Part shown: one piece after another, positions 26,195-35,352 of the stretch | How the letters are laid out: the number at the start of each line of letters is the position of its first letter | How positions within the stretch are numbered: position 1 is the first letter of the stretch | Assembly (NCBI GenBank): GCA_002418765.1 | Contig: DIET01000029.1 | Coordinates: 1-61,444, forward strand | Origin: Peptococcaceae bacterium UBA5767 | Lineage (GTDB): Bacteria > Bacillota > TC1 > UBA5767 | Reading direction: 5' to 3' | DNA length: 61,444 nt | The notes under the pieces: generated by a model | The model's input: the letters and a program-made list of their open reading frames with translations, nothing else | Databases searched by the model: none | Told to the model about the DNA's origin: nothing | Translations under genes and position numbers: made by a program

Positions 26195-27023
26195 GGTGAA
26201 TAAGATGCTCCTTTAAGACTTCAATTTCTCTTTTATGGCCCTGATCATCATACGGTGTCTCCAAGAAAAAGGGCAGATGCCTGAAGGGCGAATAGGTCAA
26301 AAACCGGATCATCGTGTCGATCCCCAGTGCTCCTTCTCCAATACCGGCATGTCGGTCCTTGTGACTGCCCAATCCATACTGGCTGTCATTCAAATGGATG
26401 GCCCGCAAAGAGGACAGTCCAATGATCCGGTCAAACTCATCCAGCACACGATCAAATCCATCCTTGATGTCGTAGCCGGCATCATACACATGACAAGTAT
26501 CCAAACAAATCCCGAATTTCTCCGGATAGGCCACCCGATCGAGTATCAGCCTAAGCTCTTCAAAGCTGCTGCCGATCTCAGACCCTTTGCCCGCCATGGT
26601 CTCCAACAATAGGGTGGTCGTTTCTTTTCCTGTCATCACTTCATTGAGCGCAGAGACAATACGATCTATCCCCAATTCAATGCCCTCTGATACATGGCTA
26701 CCCGGATGAAAGTTATACAAATGCGCCGGCAAAACCTCCATGCGGGCGAGATCCTCTCGTAGCATGTCCCGGCCGAAGGAACGAACTTCTTCCTTGTCCG
26801 AGGCCAAATTCAAAGTATACGGCGCATGTGCCAAAAGTGCTCCAAAGTGATGTGCGTCCATGGTTCTTTTCAAAGCTTCCAGATCCCGTTCATCGATTGC
26901 CTTGGCACTGCCTCCCCGAGGATTTCTCGTAAAAAATTGAAAGGTATTGGCGCCCATATGCACCGCAGTCTGACCTGCTTTCTCATACCCTTTGGCAATA
27001 GATAAATGACTGCCTAAATACAT
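26184..27023 (-). CDS. nfo: Endonuclease IV (AP endonuclease)
   Basis: A zinc-dependent enzyme that nicks 5' of abasic sites. 279 residues. The tri-zinc site is visible in FHPGSH, LLLETMAGKG (Glu), CLDTCHVYDAGYD, and HLNDSQYGLGSHKDRHAGIGEG (shown to 22 positions in the gene; key residues are His, Asp, His, Asp, His and Glu). The N-terminus YLGSHLSIAKGYEKA is typical. AAGGAAATGAT precedes the start. It is cotranscribed with nth, forming a base-excision repair pair: one enzyme opens abasic sites from the 3' side, the other from the 5' side. Confidence 0.95.
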   Translation of the reverse strand: MYLGSHLSIAKGYEKAGQTAVHMGANTFQFFTRNPRGGSAKAIDERDLEALKRTMDAHHFGALLAHAPYTLNLASDKEEVRSFGRDMLREDLARMEVLPAHLYNFHPGSHVSEGIELGIDRIVSALNEVMTGKETTTLLLETMAGKGSEIGSSFEELRLILDRVAYPEKFGICLDTCHVYDAGYDIKDGFDRVLDEFDRIIGLSSLRAIHLNDSQYGLGSHKDRHAGIGEGALGIDTMIRFLTYSPFRHLPFFLETPYDDQGHKREIEVLKEHLIHHEG

Positions 27024-27035
27024 ATCATTTCCTTT

Positions 27036-28697
27036 CTAACGATCGTAGAACGTACTCTCACCGATGAATTCCCGTATGATCGAATTGTTGGGGATGGCAG
27101 ACGTATCCTGGATCGGTTCAAAAAAATTCAGAATGTTCAACAAATTGACTGCCTCCGCATAATAAGGAAATGAAGAATCCAGTCCCTGCAGTCGATCTTC
27201 CACAAGGGGCTTCAAAACGGCCAGTTCGTAGATGAGATGCGAATTGAACATCACATCGGCATTTTCCTGATAAGGAAAAATATAGCGATCTTCGCCCCGC
27301 CTGACACTGGGCCATCTGGCCAAAGTCTCTTCTGGGGTGATCCCCCGGGTTCTAGCATCCCGCACCATGCGTCGCATCAATCTTGCATCGGTCGTCTTGA
27401 TGCGGTTGCTGCAATCCAGATTCAACTGCGTCAAAGCGCTGATGTAGATATAAAACTTGCGGCTGCGTGGAATCGCATGCGTCAACCGATCATTGATGGC
27501 ATGAATGCCTTCAATGATGATGGGCTGATGATCCCTTATTTTCAATTTTTGTCCTTGCTTGTGGCTTCCGGTCACAAAATCAAACGACGGCAGCGTCACT
27601 TCCTCGCCCTGAATCAACGCCGTCAGATCTGCATTGAACTGCTTCAAGCGGATGGCTTCGAAGGATTCAAAGTCATATTCCCCCCGTTCATCCAACGGTG
27701 TTTTTTCCCGATTGACGAAATAATCATCCAGAGAAATCGACACCGGATTGATACCGTTAACCTTGAGTTGTACCGCCAGCCGCTTGGCAAACGTCGTTTT
27801 CCCCGACGATGAAGGCCCGGCAATCATGATGAGCTTGATGCGGTCAATATCTTTGGCAATCTGATCCGCAATGCCCACCACTTTCTTCTCATGAAACCCT
27901 TCCGCAATGCGAACCAGGTCATCAACCTGATAATCTCGGATCCGATGATTGAGCGTCCCGGCATCGTGCACCCCTTGGATATCGCTCCACCGCTCGCTTT
28001 CTTGCAAAATGTTAAACAACTTGGGTTGCTCTTTGAAGGGGGCAACCTGGTCTGGCTTGAAGCGTTTGGGCATGATCAGCAAAAATCCAGGCATATAAAA
28101 ACGCAAATGAAAATGTCGCAGCACTCCCGTACTGGGGACAATATAGCCATACATGTAATCCTGATAATCTTCCAACCGATAAATCGACGTCGTCTTCTTG
28201 CTGCGGTTGTTCTCAAACAAATGGGCCCGAATGGGATTGTCCATCGCATAAAAGAGGGCAATCGCCTCTTCTTTGCTGATGGTCTGGCGATAAAAAGGAA
28301 GATCCTGCGCCACAAGGCTCTTCATGCGACGTTCCAAACGGTGCACGTCCTCTTGTTTGAGGTTCTCTACCTGATCAAGGAGACAGTACAATCCATTGCT
28401 GATGGAGTGCTCCGCACTCAACGTAGCTTTGGGATACAACTCCCGCACCACCTTGGAAAGCAAAAATACCAAAGAACGCTCAATGATACGGTGTCCGATG
28501 GAGGAAGAGGCATCCAAAAACTCTACCTCACAGTCTTCCAAAACAGGTTCCTGCAGCGGTTTAAGAAGATGATCGACCTTGGCTGCGACGATGGGATAGG
28601 GAAAATCCTTCTGCACCAGTTGCGCCAGGATAATCAGCTGCGTGCCTGCTTCACATGCATATTTCTTCTTGTTGATCAGTACATTGATTTTTTTCAT
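27036..28697 (-). CDS. Uridine kinase-like P-loop protein with TGS-like N-terminus
   Basis: 553 residues. The N-terminal ~65 residues (MKKINVLINKKKYACEAGTQ onward) resemble a TGS/ubiquitin-like domain, followed by a ThrRS-editing-like middle region (about 65-270). The C-terminal half is a phosphoribulokinase/uridine kinase domain with P-loop GPSSSGKTTFAKRL (about 290), ISLDDYF, and IIEGIHAIND. Homologues are annotated as nucleoside kinases, though the substrate is unproven for this architecture. The frame opens at 28739, but CATAGGAGGCAGG precedes the ATG at 28697. It lies 12 bp upstream of nfo on the same strand. Confidence 0.85.
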   Translation of the reverse strand: MKKINVLINKKKYACEAGTQLIILAQLVQKDFPYPIVAAKVDHLLKPLQEPVLEDCEVEFLDASSSIGHRIIERSLVFLLSKVVRELYPKATLSAEHSISNGLYCLLDQVENLKQEDVHRLERRMKSLVAQDLPFYRQTISKEEAIALFYAMDNPIRAHLFENNRSKKTTSIYRLEDYQDYMYGYIVPSTGVLRHFHLRFYMPGFLLIMPKRFKPDQVAPFKEQPKLFNILQESERWSDIQGVHDAGTLNHRIRDYQVDDLVRIAEGFHEKKVVGIADQIAKDIDRIKLIMIAGPSSSGKTTFAKRLAVQLKVNGINPVSISLDDYFVNREKTPLDERGEYDFESFEAIRLKQFNADLTALIQGEEVTLPSFDFVTGSHKQGQKLKIRDHQPIIIEGIHAINDRLTHAIPRSRKFYIYISALTQLNLDCSNRIKTTDARLMRRMVRDARTRGITPEETLARWPSVRRGEDRYIFPYQENADVMFNSHLIYELAVLKPLVEDRLQGLDSSFPYYAEAVNLLNILNFFEPIQDTSAIPNNSIIREFIGESTFYDR

Positions 28698-28752
28698 CCT
28701 GCCTCCTATGGCATCGTACGCACATCCACCCGAAACCATTTTCTGTGATTCA

Positions 28753-28781
28753 TTCTCATTTTACCTTGGATAGAGTATAAT
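28753..28781 (+). promoter_or_regulatory. Promoter of the pseudouridine synthase gene
   Basis: TTCTCA (28753-28758), 17-bp spacer, perfect TATAAT (28776-28781). The start codon is 41 nt downstream. Confidence 0.5.
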
Positions 28782-28821
28782 CAAACAACAACACAACCCA
28801 CACCATCAGAGCGAGGATCCC

Positions 28822-29718
28822 ATGAACAAAGAACAACTCACCTATGTTATTGCAAACCAATACCAAGGAGAAACCATTCGTTTCGTACTGAAAAATGAAT
28901 TTCATTTTTCTAAAAAACTTCTGGCTACCTTGAAGGCACGAAAAAGCGTGCTCCTCAATGGATCCATCGGTTACTATTCACAAACGGTACATCAGGGAGA
29001 CTTGCTGAGCGTGGATTTTTCCTATCCAGAAGAAACCTCCGTCCTTCCGGAAAAAATGGACCTCTCCATCGTCTATGAAGATGAAGATTTTCTCTGTATA
29101 GAGAAACCTCCCTTCATGGCTTGCCATCCCGTAGGCACTCACCAACACCAAACCGTAGCCAATGGTATCTGCCAATACTGGTTAGACCAAGGTGCAAAGA
29201 AAAAATTCAGACCCGCTGGACGCCTGGACCGCAACACTTCCGGGTTAATGCTAATTTGCCAAAATGGCTTCTCACAGGCTTTTTTTGTCAAAAGCACCCG
29301 TAAGGGGCAGGTAGAAAAAACCTATCTAGCCATCATAGACGGTCATCTGTCTTCTTGCGAAGGCATCATTGACATGCCCATCGGACGCATTTTGCCCGAT
29401 CGTCTTCAACGCATGGTCTGCCAAGAAGGAAAGCCCAGTCAAACGGCCTACCGCGTGATTCAGGAGACGTCCCAGCATTCATTGTTGGAAATTCGCCTGC
29501 TGACCGGTCGGACCCATCAGATCCGGGTGCATCTGGCACACATTGGCCATCCTCTGGTCGGAGATACCTTGTATGGAGGCAGTGATCTAAAACTGGACCG
29601 TCAAGCCCTTCATTGCCATCGTCTACGTTTCCCCCATCCCAGGTTGTCTGGGAAATGGATTGAGATCACAAGTAAACTTCCGACCGATATGCGTCGGTTT
29701 TTGGATGAAAATCAATAA
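28822..29718 (+). CDS. RluA-family 23S rRNA/tRNA pseudouridine synthase
   Basis: Isomerises uridine to pseudouridine in RNA. 298 residues. An S4-like RNA-binding segment (about 20-70) is followed by the RluA catalytic domain. The catalytic Asp lies in RPAGRLDRNTSGLML (about 138), and LTGRTHQIRVHLAHIGHPLVGD (key residues R, H, Q, R, H, G) forms the RluA signature. The target uridine cannot be deduced; RluD-like sites in 23S rRNA or a tRNA are possible. The gene converges with the DEAD helicase gene, and the two overlap by 7 bp. Confidence 0.88.
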   Translation: MNKEQLTYVIANQYQGETIRFVLKNEFHFSKKLLATLKARKSVLLNGSIGYYSQTVHQGDLLSVDFSYPEETSVLPEKMDLSIVYEDEDFLCIEKPPFMACHPVGTHQHQTVANGICQYWLDQGAKKKFRPAGRLDRNTSGLMLICQNGFSQAFFVKSTRKGQVEKTYLAIIDGHLSSCEGIIDMPIGRILPDRLQRMVCQEGKPSQTAYRVIQETSQHSLLEIRLLTGRTHQIRVHLAHIGHPLVGDTLYGGSDLKLDRQALHCHRLRFPHPRLSGKWIEITSKLPTDMRRFLDENQ

Positions 29719-30845
29719 ATCACATCCACCCACTGCCCGTCCTTGGTATACCCTTTTTCATGAATGGTGATATCCAAGGCTTGCTCAAACTTTCGAATCA
29801 CAAATTTCTTGTGCTCCTCCACAAAGGTAATAACGGTACCCTTGCGTCCCGCTCTGGCCGTACGGCCGGAGCGATGGATATAGATCGACTGATCCTTGGG
29901 TAGATCATAATTGATAATGTAATCAACATCAGGAACATCCATGCCTCTGGCAAAAATATCGGTCGTGACCAAAAAATCCACCTTGCCCGTACGAAAGTAG
30001 CCGATGATTTTTTTCCGCTCCTGCGATGAAAGCCCGCTGTGTATCCCTTCGGTACTCAACCCCGCCTCCTGCATTCGCCCCGCCAAACCCTTGACCCCGG
30101 CATTGCGTGTAATGAAAACGATGGCGCGCTTGATGTTTTCACGCTGGGAGAGTGTAATCAACAAGGGAAACTTTTTGGCATCTTCCGCCATGGTAAACAA
30201 ATGATGTATGTCTTCATTGGTTTTCTTCTTGCTCATGGCAATGAGCCTAAAATCGCGCTTAAGATCCTGCATCATCCTTTGGGCTTCTTTGGTCAGTGTC
30301 GCCGAAAAAAACATGATTTGTGCCTCCTTGGGCACCTGCAGCAACAGATCACGAACCCCATAGTAAAATTTCTCGTCTGAAAGTTTGTCCGCCTCATCCA
30401 CGATCACAGTATGGATCCCTTCCAGCTTCAAACGCTTTTCTTCCCAATTTTCCGCTATTCGCCCCGGAGTACCCATCACCACATGTGGCTTCTGACGCAT
30501 TTTTTCCTTTTGTCGCTCCTTGGAGGCCCCCCCGATCAACAAAGATTGACGAAGCCCTGACATTTTATAGGTGCTAAGCACCTGATTGATCTGCCCGGCC
30601 AATTCTCTTGTGGGAAGGATGATCAATACCTGGGCCTCTTTGCTCATAAGATCAATCTTATGGAACATAGGCAACATAAATGCCAAAGTCTTTCCTGTGC
30701 CTGTGGGTGACTGCACCAATAGGTTGTCTCCCTGCATCAAGGCTTCTGCAGTGTCTCGCTGGACGGGGAGCAACGTTTCCAGGTGCGCATTCTGTAATTT
30801 TTCTTGCACTTCCTCTGGCAATAAATACTTATCAAATGGTTTCAT
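29712..30845 (-). CDS. DEAD-box RNA helicase, minimal core
   Basis: An ATP-dependent RNA helicase of 377 residues, essentially the two RecA domains without the basic C-terminal tail found in DeaD or CshA. Motifs in order are Q-motif region (LQNAHLETLLPVQ), I (SPTGTGKT), Ia (PTRELA), GTPGR, II (VDEADKL), III (SATLT), then V (ARGMDVPD) and VI (HRSGRTARAG). It overlaps the start region of the upstream SH3/NlpC gene by 14 bp on the same strand. The likely role is ribosome assembly or mRNA decay, by family only. Confidence 0.92.
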   Translation of the reverse strand: MKPFDKYLLPEEVQEKLQNAHLETLLPVQRDTAEALMQGDNLLVQSPTGTGKTLAFMLPMFHKIDLMSKEAQVLIILPTRELAGQINQVLSTYKMSGLRQSLLIGGASKERQKEKMRQKPHVVMGTPGRIAENWEEKRLKLEGIHTVIVDEADKLSDEKFYYGVRDLLLQVPKEAQIMFFSATLTKEAQRMMQDLKRDFRLIAMSKKKTNEDIHHLFTMAEDAKKFPLLITLSQRENIKRAIVFITRNAGVKGLAGRMQEAGLSTEGIHSGLSSQERKKIIGYFRTGKVDFLVTTDIFARGMDVPDVDYIINYDLPKDQSIYIHRSGRTARAGRKGTVITFVEEHKKFVIRKFEQALDITIHEKGYTKDGQWVDVIY

Positions 30846-32196
30846 GTGGTTCCTTTTCTAGGGCAAATGCCCCGTAGATAGCAGACAAATAAGTGTTTCC
30901 TTGTTCATCCAGTATTTGCAAATCTGAAACACCCACGTGCATGGCTTCCACCTTTTCTAATCCGTGCTCATTTTGTTCATAATAGGCCACATAATCATGA
31001 ATGACCTCCACACAACCATCGTGCTTGGCATACACCATCATGACATGTCCCGGCATAAACAGCAAAGAGCCCACCGGCAACTCGGCAATCCGAGACATTT
31101 TCTCCTCTTCACTCAGTTCACGTGAAAATGCAATGTGCTGCCTTAGATCCAGCTCACGACCAAAATTCATCTGTTGCAGGGAATCTCTGGGTATCCACAA
31201 TCCAAAAGTACTGTAAATATCCCGCACCAGTGCCGAACAATCTCGTCCGGTTGTTGCTCCTCCCCAATCATAGGCTTCGCCCAACAGTTTATTCATCTGT
31301 TCTGAAAGATTTTTTTCAGTCATCGGCAAATAGCCCGGTACGACTCCCGATTGACGCGGCAGTACCAAAGCAGCCATGCCCTGGTAATCAAAAGTTAATC
31401 CATGATAATCTCCTCCAGATAGCGTCCCCACAAAACCAGCCATTTCAAATGGTTCGAGCAAAGGAATGCTGGTCCCCATGGGCAGCAAAACAGACTCCGT
31501 ATGGCCCGTATCAGATACCCGGGAAGCCATCACAGCATTGTCCTGCACCGTCAAAAAACGGGACCTCTGACTGAATTGCTGCAGCTCTTGGCGGGTGACC
31601 TGGGTCACGGCATCAGCCGGGACCCAACCTGCATAAAAATCACTTAGGGCCAGTACATACGCTCCGTCAGCACTTTCTCCAAGCAAACGAAGGGGTTCAT
31701 GTGGGTAAATGGCGCTTAGCTGAAGCCGGTCGAAATAAGGATGGCGATCCGGATTTACCAGCGAGATCGTTGTAGGCAAAGCCCGCATGGAAGCACGTTC
31801 CATCATGATCGCAAAACTGTCCATTTCTTTCATGAAAACTGCATTCTCCAAAAGGGCTTGCCTCTGTGCCTCTTCCAGCCCCTCTCCCGTCGTGAGGACC
31901 AAAGCCTGTTCTGGAAAGCGAGACAAAGCTTGGCGATACCAGGACATTTCCTCTTGTGTCAGGTTCATCAGATCAATGTAGTAAGAGGATCCTTTACTTA
32001 TCTCATTGATCGCTTTGATATCTTTTTCAGATAACAAAAGATCTTCATACTCTTTTTCTGGCCAGGGTCCCGGTAACGGAACTATTCTCTCTTGAACCGC
32101 TCCTGCGATCACGTCTGGTCCCCGCTGAAACCCTAAGAAAAAAAACAGCGAAAAGACCACGAGAAACGGCAAAATCACCCTACAGCTACTCTTCAT
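30832..32196 (-). CDS. SH3-domain NlpC/P60 cell-wall peptidase
   Basis: 454 residues. The N-terminus has a hydrophobic export segment (ILPFLVVFSLFFFLGF), so the protein is secreted or membrane-anchored. Two SH3-like regions (about 155-300) bind wall peptide in related enzymes. The catalytic NlpC/P60 (C40) domain at about 310-430 has DWGGATTGRDCSALVRDIY (catalytic Cys) and GSLLFMPGHVMMVYA (catalytic His). Such enzymes cleave gamma-D-Glu-diaminopimelate bonds. The start overlaps the end of the HAD phosphatase gene by 11 bp, so it belongs to a tightly packed operon. Confidence 0.87.
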   Translation of the reverse strand: MKSSCRVILPFLVVFSLFFFLGFQRGPDVIAGAVQERIVPLPGPWPEKEYEDLLLSEKDIKAINEISKGSSYYIDLMNLTQEEMSWYRQALSRFPEQALVLTTGEGLEEAQRQALLENAVFMKEMDSFAIMMERASMRALPTTISLVNPDRHPYFDRLQLSAIYPHEPLRLLGESADGAYVLALSDFYAGWVPADAVTQVTRQELQQFSQRSRFLTVQDNAVMASRVSDTGHTESVLLPMGTSIPLLEPFEMAGFVGTLSGGDYHGLTFDYQGMAALVLPRQSGVVPGYLPMTEKNLSEQMNKLLGEAYDWGGATTGRDCSALVRDIYSTFGLWIPRDSLQQMNFGRELDLRQHIAFSRELSEEEKMSRIAELPVGSLLFMPGHVMMVYAKHDGCVEVIHDYVAYYEQNEHGLEKVEAMHVGVSDLQILDEQGNTYLSAIYGAFALEKEPHETI

Positions 32197-32863
32197 GAGT
32201 TAAATATTCCTTTTCCTTAGGTTTCTTGGACCAGACGATTTCCGGCAGCTCGCTGGGTTTCTCGATGCAATAGGTAGCCATCGCAAATTCATCAAGTTGC
32301 CCATAACCATACAACGCACCAACACTGTCCATGCCCAAAGAACGGGCAGCCTCAATATCAAATGATCTGTCGCCCACCATCATTGCCTTGGATACGTGTA
32401 GTAGTGGATATTGGGCAAGCACCTTGACCATAATCTGTTCTTTCCCCATCAGGCCTGTTGCCAGATCTGACCCCACCACAACATCAAAATAATCCCGCAA
32501 ACCAAAGTATTGAAGAACAATCTCTGCACTTTCCTGGGGTTTGGCCGTAGCTACAGCCAATGAGACACGAGAACCCAAACTGGCCAGTGTCTCCACCATG
32601 CCCGGATAGGGTCCTCCCCTATAGATGCCATCTTGTTGATAATGTTTGCGAAATGTATCCACCATCGTTGCCAATTGCTCCTTAGCAATGCCGGCAAAAA
32701 GATGAAAACTCTCTGTCAATGGAGGTCCGATAAAGCGATGCAATATTTCTTCTGCGGGCGGTTCCATTCCTTTTTCCCAAAATGTCTTTCGAAGTGCATC
32801 CAAGATGCCCGGTCCCGTTTCCACCAAGGTTCCGTCGAGATCAAACATCACCAATTCTTTCAT
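32186..32863 (-). CDS. HAD-family phosphatase (phosphoglycolate phosphatase-like)
   Basis: 225 residues from the ATG at 32863, chosen because GGAAGGAAACAA precedes it; the frame opens further upstream inside queH. HAD motifs are MFDLDGTLVETG (nucleophile Asp), VAVATAKPQ (motif II region), and MVGDRSFDIEAARSLGM (acidic motif IV). The cap type and length match Gph/PpaX-type phosphatases, but the substrate is not certain. It overlaps queH by 23 bp and is probably coupled to it. Confidence 0.82.
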   Translation of the reverse strand: MKELVMFDLDGTLVETGPGILDALRKTFWEKGMEPPAEEILHRFIGPPLTESFHLFAGIAKEQLATMVDTFRKHYQQDGIYRGGPYPGMVETLASLGSRVSLAVATAKPQESAEIVLQYFGLRDYFDVVVGSDLATGLMGKEQIMVKVLAQYPLLHVSKAMMVGDRSFDIEAARSLGMDSVGALYGYGQLDEFAMATYCIEKPSELPEIVWSKKPKEKEYLTHEE

Positions 32864-33497
32864 TTGTTTCCTTCCTTCTGGCCTGGGCTTCTTTCTTAGA
32901 AAACACACAGCCGCAATAATCTTGTCTATGTAGCGCATAGGTTTTGGAGAATCCCACCGAACGCAGTGTGCCTCCTTTTTTTTTGAAATCGGCGGGAAGA
33001 TATGTTACACCGGCTTCCTCTGCTGCTTCCAGCCCCAATCTGTGCAGCAACACCGCATCTTTGTGCGGGCTGATCGACAAGGTTGTGGTGAAATAATCAA
33101 ATCCCTTCTCGCGAGCCATACGGGCTGTTTCTTGCAATCGCAGTGCAAAGCAACGCTCACAACGCTTCCCACCTTCAGGTTCATGTTCCCATCCAACAAT
33201 ACAGTCCCAAAAGGGTTTGGCATCGTAGGGAGCCACCATGACTTGAGGGGGATGATCAAAAGGATACGAAGCAACAAAGCGAAGCAATTCATCGGCCCGG
33301 AGCTTCGCTTCCTCTTCAGGCCAGATATTGGGATTATAATAGTAAACGCCCATATCAAAATAGGATGAAAGATCCACCAATGGAACCGTTGCGCAAGGAG
33401 CACAGCAAGCATGTAGCAAAAGGGTCGGTCTCTTTGCTTCTCCCTGGTGTTTCTCCATGATCTTTTGAGCCATGGCCTGATAGTTTTCTTTTTTCAT
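32841..33497 (-). CDS. queH: Epoxyqueuosine reductase QueH
   Basis: The last step of queuosine tRNA modification: reduces epoxyqueuosine to queuosine. It is the non-homologous alternative to QueG. 218 residues. Cysteine motifs LLHACCAPCATV (about 27-38), then CERCFALRL (about 138), and CGCVF near the C-terminus match the four-cysteine and vicinal-cysteine pattern of the DUF208/QueH family. The start ATG overlaps the stop of a preceding 32-residue ORF (ATGA), so it is read as part of the cysK-cysE transcript. Confidence 0.9.
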   Translation of the reverse strand: MKKENYQAMAQKIMEKHQGEAKRPTLLLHACCAPCATVPLVDLSSYFDMGVYYYNPNIWPEEEAKLRADELLRFVASYPFDHPPQVMVAPYDAKPFWDCIVGWEHEPEGGKRCERCFALRLQETARMAREKGFDYFTTTLSISPHKDAVLLHRLGLEAAEEAGVTYLPADFKKKGGTLRSVGFSKTYALHRQDYCGCVFSKKEAQARRKETNERIGDV

Positions 33498-33592
33498 CTT
33501 TTTTCCTTCTTCTTACCATTCTTACTCTTAGCATTATAACGTAGACGAACAGCTTTGACCACCTTATGGCCCAGCTGCTCGTCCGAAATCAT
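33494..33592 (-). CDS. Small basic 32-residue ORF coupled to cysE and queH
   Basis: A reading frame of 32 codons starts at the ATG at 33592, overlapping the cysE stop as TGATG, and ends overlapping the queH start as ATGA. It encodes MISDEQLGHKVVKAVRLRYN followed by a Lys-rich tail (AKSKNGKKKEKR). Tight coupling at both ends, with no waste sequence between genes, suggests it is translated. I know no family for it. It could act as a coupling leader that carries ribosomes from cysE to queH, or as a small RNA- or protein-binding peptide (both inference). Confidence 0.55.
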   Translation of the reverse strand: MISDEQLGHKVVKAVRLRYNAKSKNGKKKEKR

Positions 33593-34173
33593 CAAATACT
33601 CATCTCATTGTAAATGGTTCGTTCGCTGTCCTTATTCTCATAAATCGAAACCACATTGGCTGGTTTCTTGGTGATGATTCTCGCAGGGTGTCCTACGGCT
33701 GTAGAATTCTGTGATGTGTCCTTGACCACGATGGCCCCCGCTCCGATCTTGCTGCCCGAAGCAATACGAATGTTTCCCAGAACCTTGGCTCCGGCCCCCA
33801 CCACCACATCATTCTCCAAAATAGGATGGCGCGTGACCTCATCCTTCCCTGTGCCTCCGAGTGTAACCCCCTGATAGAGGGTAACGCGGTCACCAATCCG
33901 GGTCGTTTCACCAATGACGACACCCATCCCGTGATCAATGAAAAACTGTTTTCCGATCACTGCCCCGGGATGGATCTCGATTCCGGTCCACCACCTGGAC
34001 AACTGACTGATAAGACGGGCCAGAAAGTACAGATGATGCTGAAAAAGAAAATGAGCCAAACGATGATTGATGGTGGCCGTGACCGTCGGATACAGCAGAA
34101 TAATCTCCAGGTAACTTCTAGCTGCAGGATCTTTCTTTTTGATGTTGTCCAAATAGGCTTTTAACTTCTTCAT
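33592..34173 (-). CDS. cysE: Serine O-acetyltransferase
   Basis: Makes O-acetylserine from serine and acetyl-CoA, the first committed step of cysteine synthesis. 193 residues, the short bacterial EpsC/CysE form. The left-handed beta-helix repeats are clear (VVIGETTRIGDRVTLYQGVT and VVVGAGAKVLGNIRIASGSK), with the catalytic His region IDHGMGVVIGE. It lies 2 bp after cysK, so the enzyme and the next step of the pathway are made together under the T-box. Confidence 0.94.
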   Translation of the reverse strand: MKKLKAYLDNIKKKDPAARSYLEIILLYPTVTATINHRLAHFLFQHHLYFLARLISQLSRWWTGIEIHPGAVIGKQFFIDHGMGVVIGETTRIGDRVTLYQGVTLGGTGKDEVTRHPILENDVVVGAGAKVLGNIRIASGSKIGAGAIVVKDTSQNSTAVGHPARIITKKPANVVSIYENKDSERTIYNEMSI

Positions 34174-34175
34174 CT

Positions 34176-35093
34176 TTATTCACCTCCAAAAATATCCATC
34201 GACAGATACTTTTCGCCACCATCGGGTGCGATGACCACGACCGTATGCTCTGGCCCCAGTCTCCTGGCTACCTTTAATGCAGCGGCCACGGCGGCTCCCG
34301 AGGAGATCCCCAAGAGAAGGCCCTCTTCTTTGGCCAAACGTCTGGTCATGGCCATGGCTTCTTCATTGTCAATTTTTATGATGTCATCCAACAGGTCAAG
34401 CTCTAGTATATCGGGGATAAAACCAGCGCCGATACCTTGAATTTTGTGGGGGCCTGGTGCTTCGCCATGCAAAACTGCGGACGCTTTTGGTTCCACCCCG
34501 ATCACCTGAACACCCGGTTTTTCCTTCTTGATGGCCTTGCCAACACCTGTGATGGTACCCCCTGTGCCAATACCAGCCACCAGTGCATCCAACTCTGGTA
34601 CCTCCTGTAAGATTTCCTGTGCCGTTGTTTGTTCATGTATGCGCACATTGCCGAGATTTTCAAATTGATTGAGCATCATAAAGCGATTATCGGCATCCAC
34701 CATTTCCTGTGCTTTTTCAATCGCACCCTTCATTCCCAATGGCCCTTCTGATAAAATAAGCTCAGCCCCATAACTACGAATAATATCCTGTCTTTCCTTA
34801 CTCATGGTCTCGGGCATCACAATCTTGATGGGGATATCTAGGAGATTGCCCACCAACGCAAGGGCGATGCCGGTATTGCCACTGGTGGGCTCCACCAAAA
34901 TGGTATCTTCCTTAAGGAGACCTTCCTCCCTGGCTTTTTGCAGCATGCCCAGGACCGCACGGTCTTTGACAGAACCCCCAAGGTTAAACTTTTCCAATTT
35001 GATAAATACCGTAGCCATATGCTGATTACTAAGCCTTCTGAGACGAAGCATCGGGGTGTGGCCGATCAATTCCAATATGTTTTCTACTCTCAT
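34176..35093 (-). CDS. cysK: Cysteine synthase (O-acetylserine sulfhydrylase)
   Basis: A PLP enzyme that makes cysteine from O-acetylserine and sulfide. 305 residues. The PLP lysine is in NLGGSVKDRAVLGML (about residue 42), the substrate loop is EPTSGNTGIALA (about 70), the phosphate-binding loop is GIGTGGTITGVG (about 176), and GISSGAAVAAAL lies near the C-terminus. The frame opens at 35105, but GGAGGTAAGG precedes the ATG at 35093. It is the first gene of the cysteine T-box operon. Confidence 0.94.
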   Translation of the reverse strand: MRVENILELIGHTPMLRLRRLSNQHMATVFIKLEKFNLGGSVKDRAVLGMLQKAREEGLLKEDTILVEPTSGNTGIALALVGNLLDIPIKIVMPETMSKERQDIIRSYGAELILSEGPLGMKGAIEKAQEMVDADNRFMMLNQFENLGNVRIHEQTTAQEILQEVPELDALVAGIGTGGTITGVGKAIKKEKPGVQVIGVEPKASAVLHGEAPGPHKIQGIGAGFIPDILELDLLDDIIKIDNEEAMAMTRRLAKEEGLLLGISSGAAVAAALKVARRLGPEHTVVVIAPDGGEKYLSMDIFGGE

Positions 35094-35105
35094 CCTTACC
35101 TCCAT

Positions 35106-35346
35106 AAAAAAACTCCGCCCCTTATAGAGGCGAAGTCGATTCGCTATTCCACTCTAACGTGATGGTTCCAGTACATGCATACTGTATCTCGGTAACGGGA
35201 GAACCCGGCATAGCCTACTTCATTCGGTATGCAGCTCCCAAGGGCACTTCATAAAGATCCATGCAGGAACTTTTCACCAGCCGTTCCCTCTCTAAGTCAT
35301 GTTGCCTTACTACTCTTCTTGTTCATCACTGTTTCCATCTTCGATT
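35106..35346 (-). promoter_or_regulatory. T-box leader responding to tRNA-Cys
   Basis: On the minus strand the leader contains an AGTAGTAAGGCA lower stem I, AGAGAGGGAACGG with GGTGAAAAGTTCC (conserved stem I elements), and GAAG-TGC-CC, where TGC (35246-35244) occupies the specifier position for cysteine. The antiterminator T-box sequence is AGAGTGGAATAGCG (about 35154-35141). A terminator stem follows, acttcgcctc/ggggcggagt, with seven T residues (35135-35106). Uncharged tRNA-Cys should therefore switch on cysK, cysE and the genes after them. The specifier is assigned by position after GAA. Confidence 0.85.
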
Positions 35347-35352
35347 AATTCT

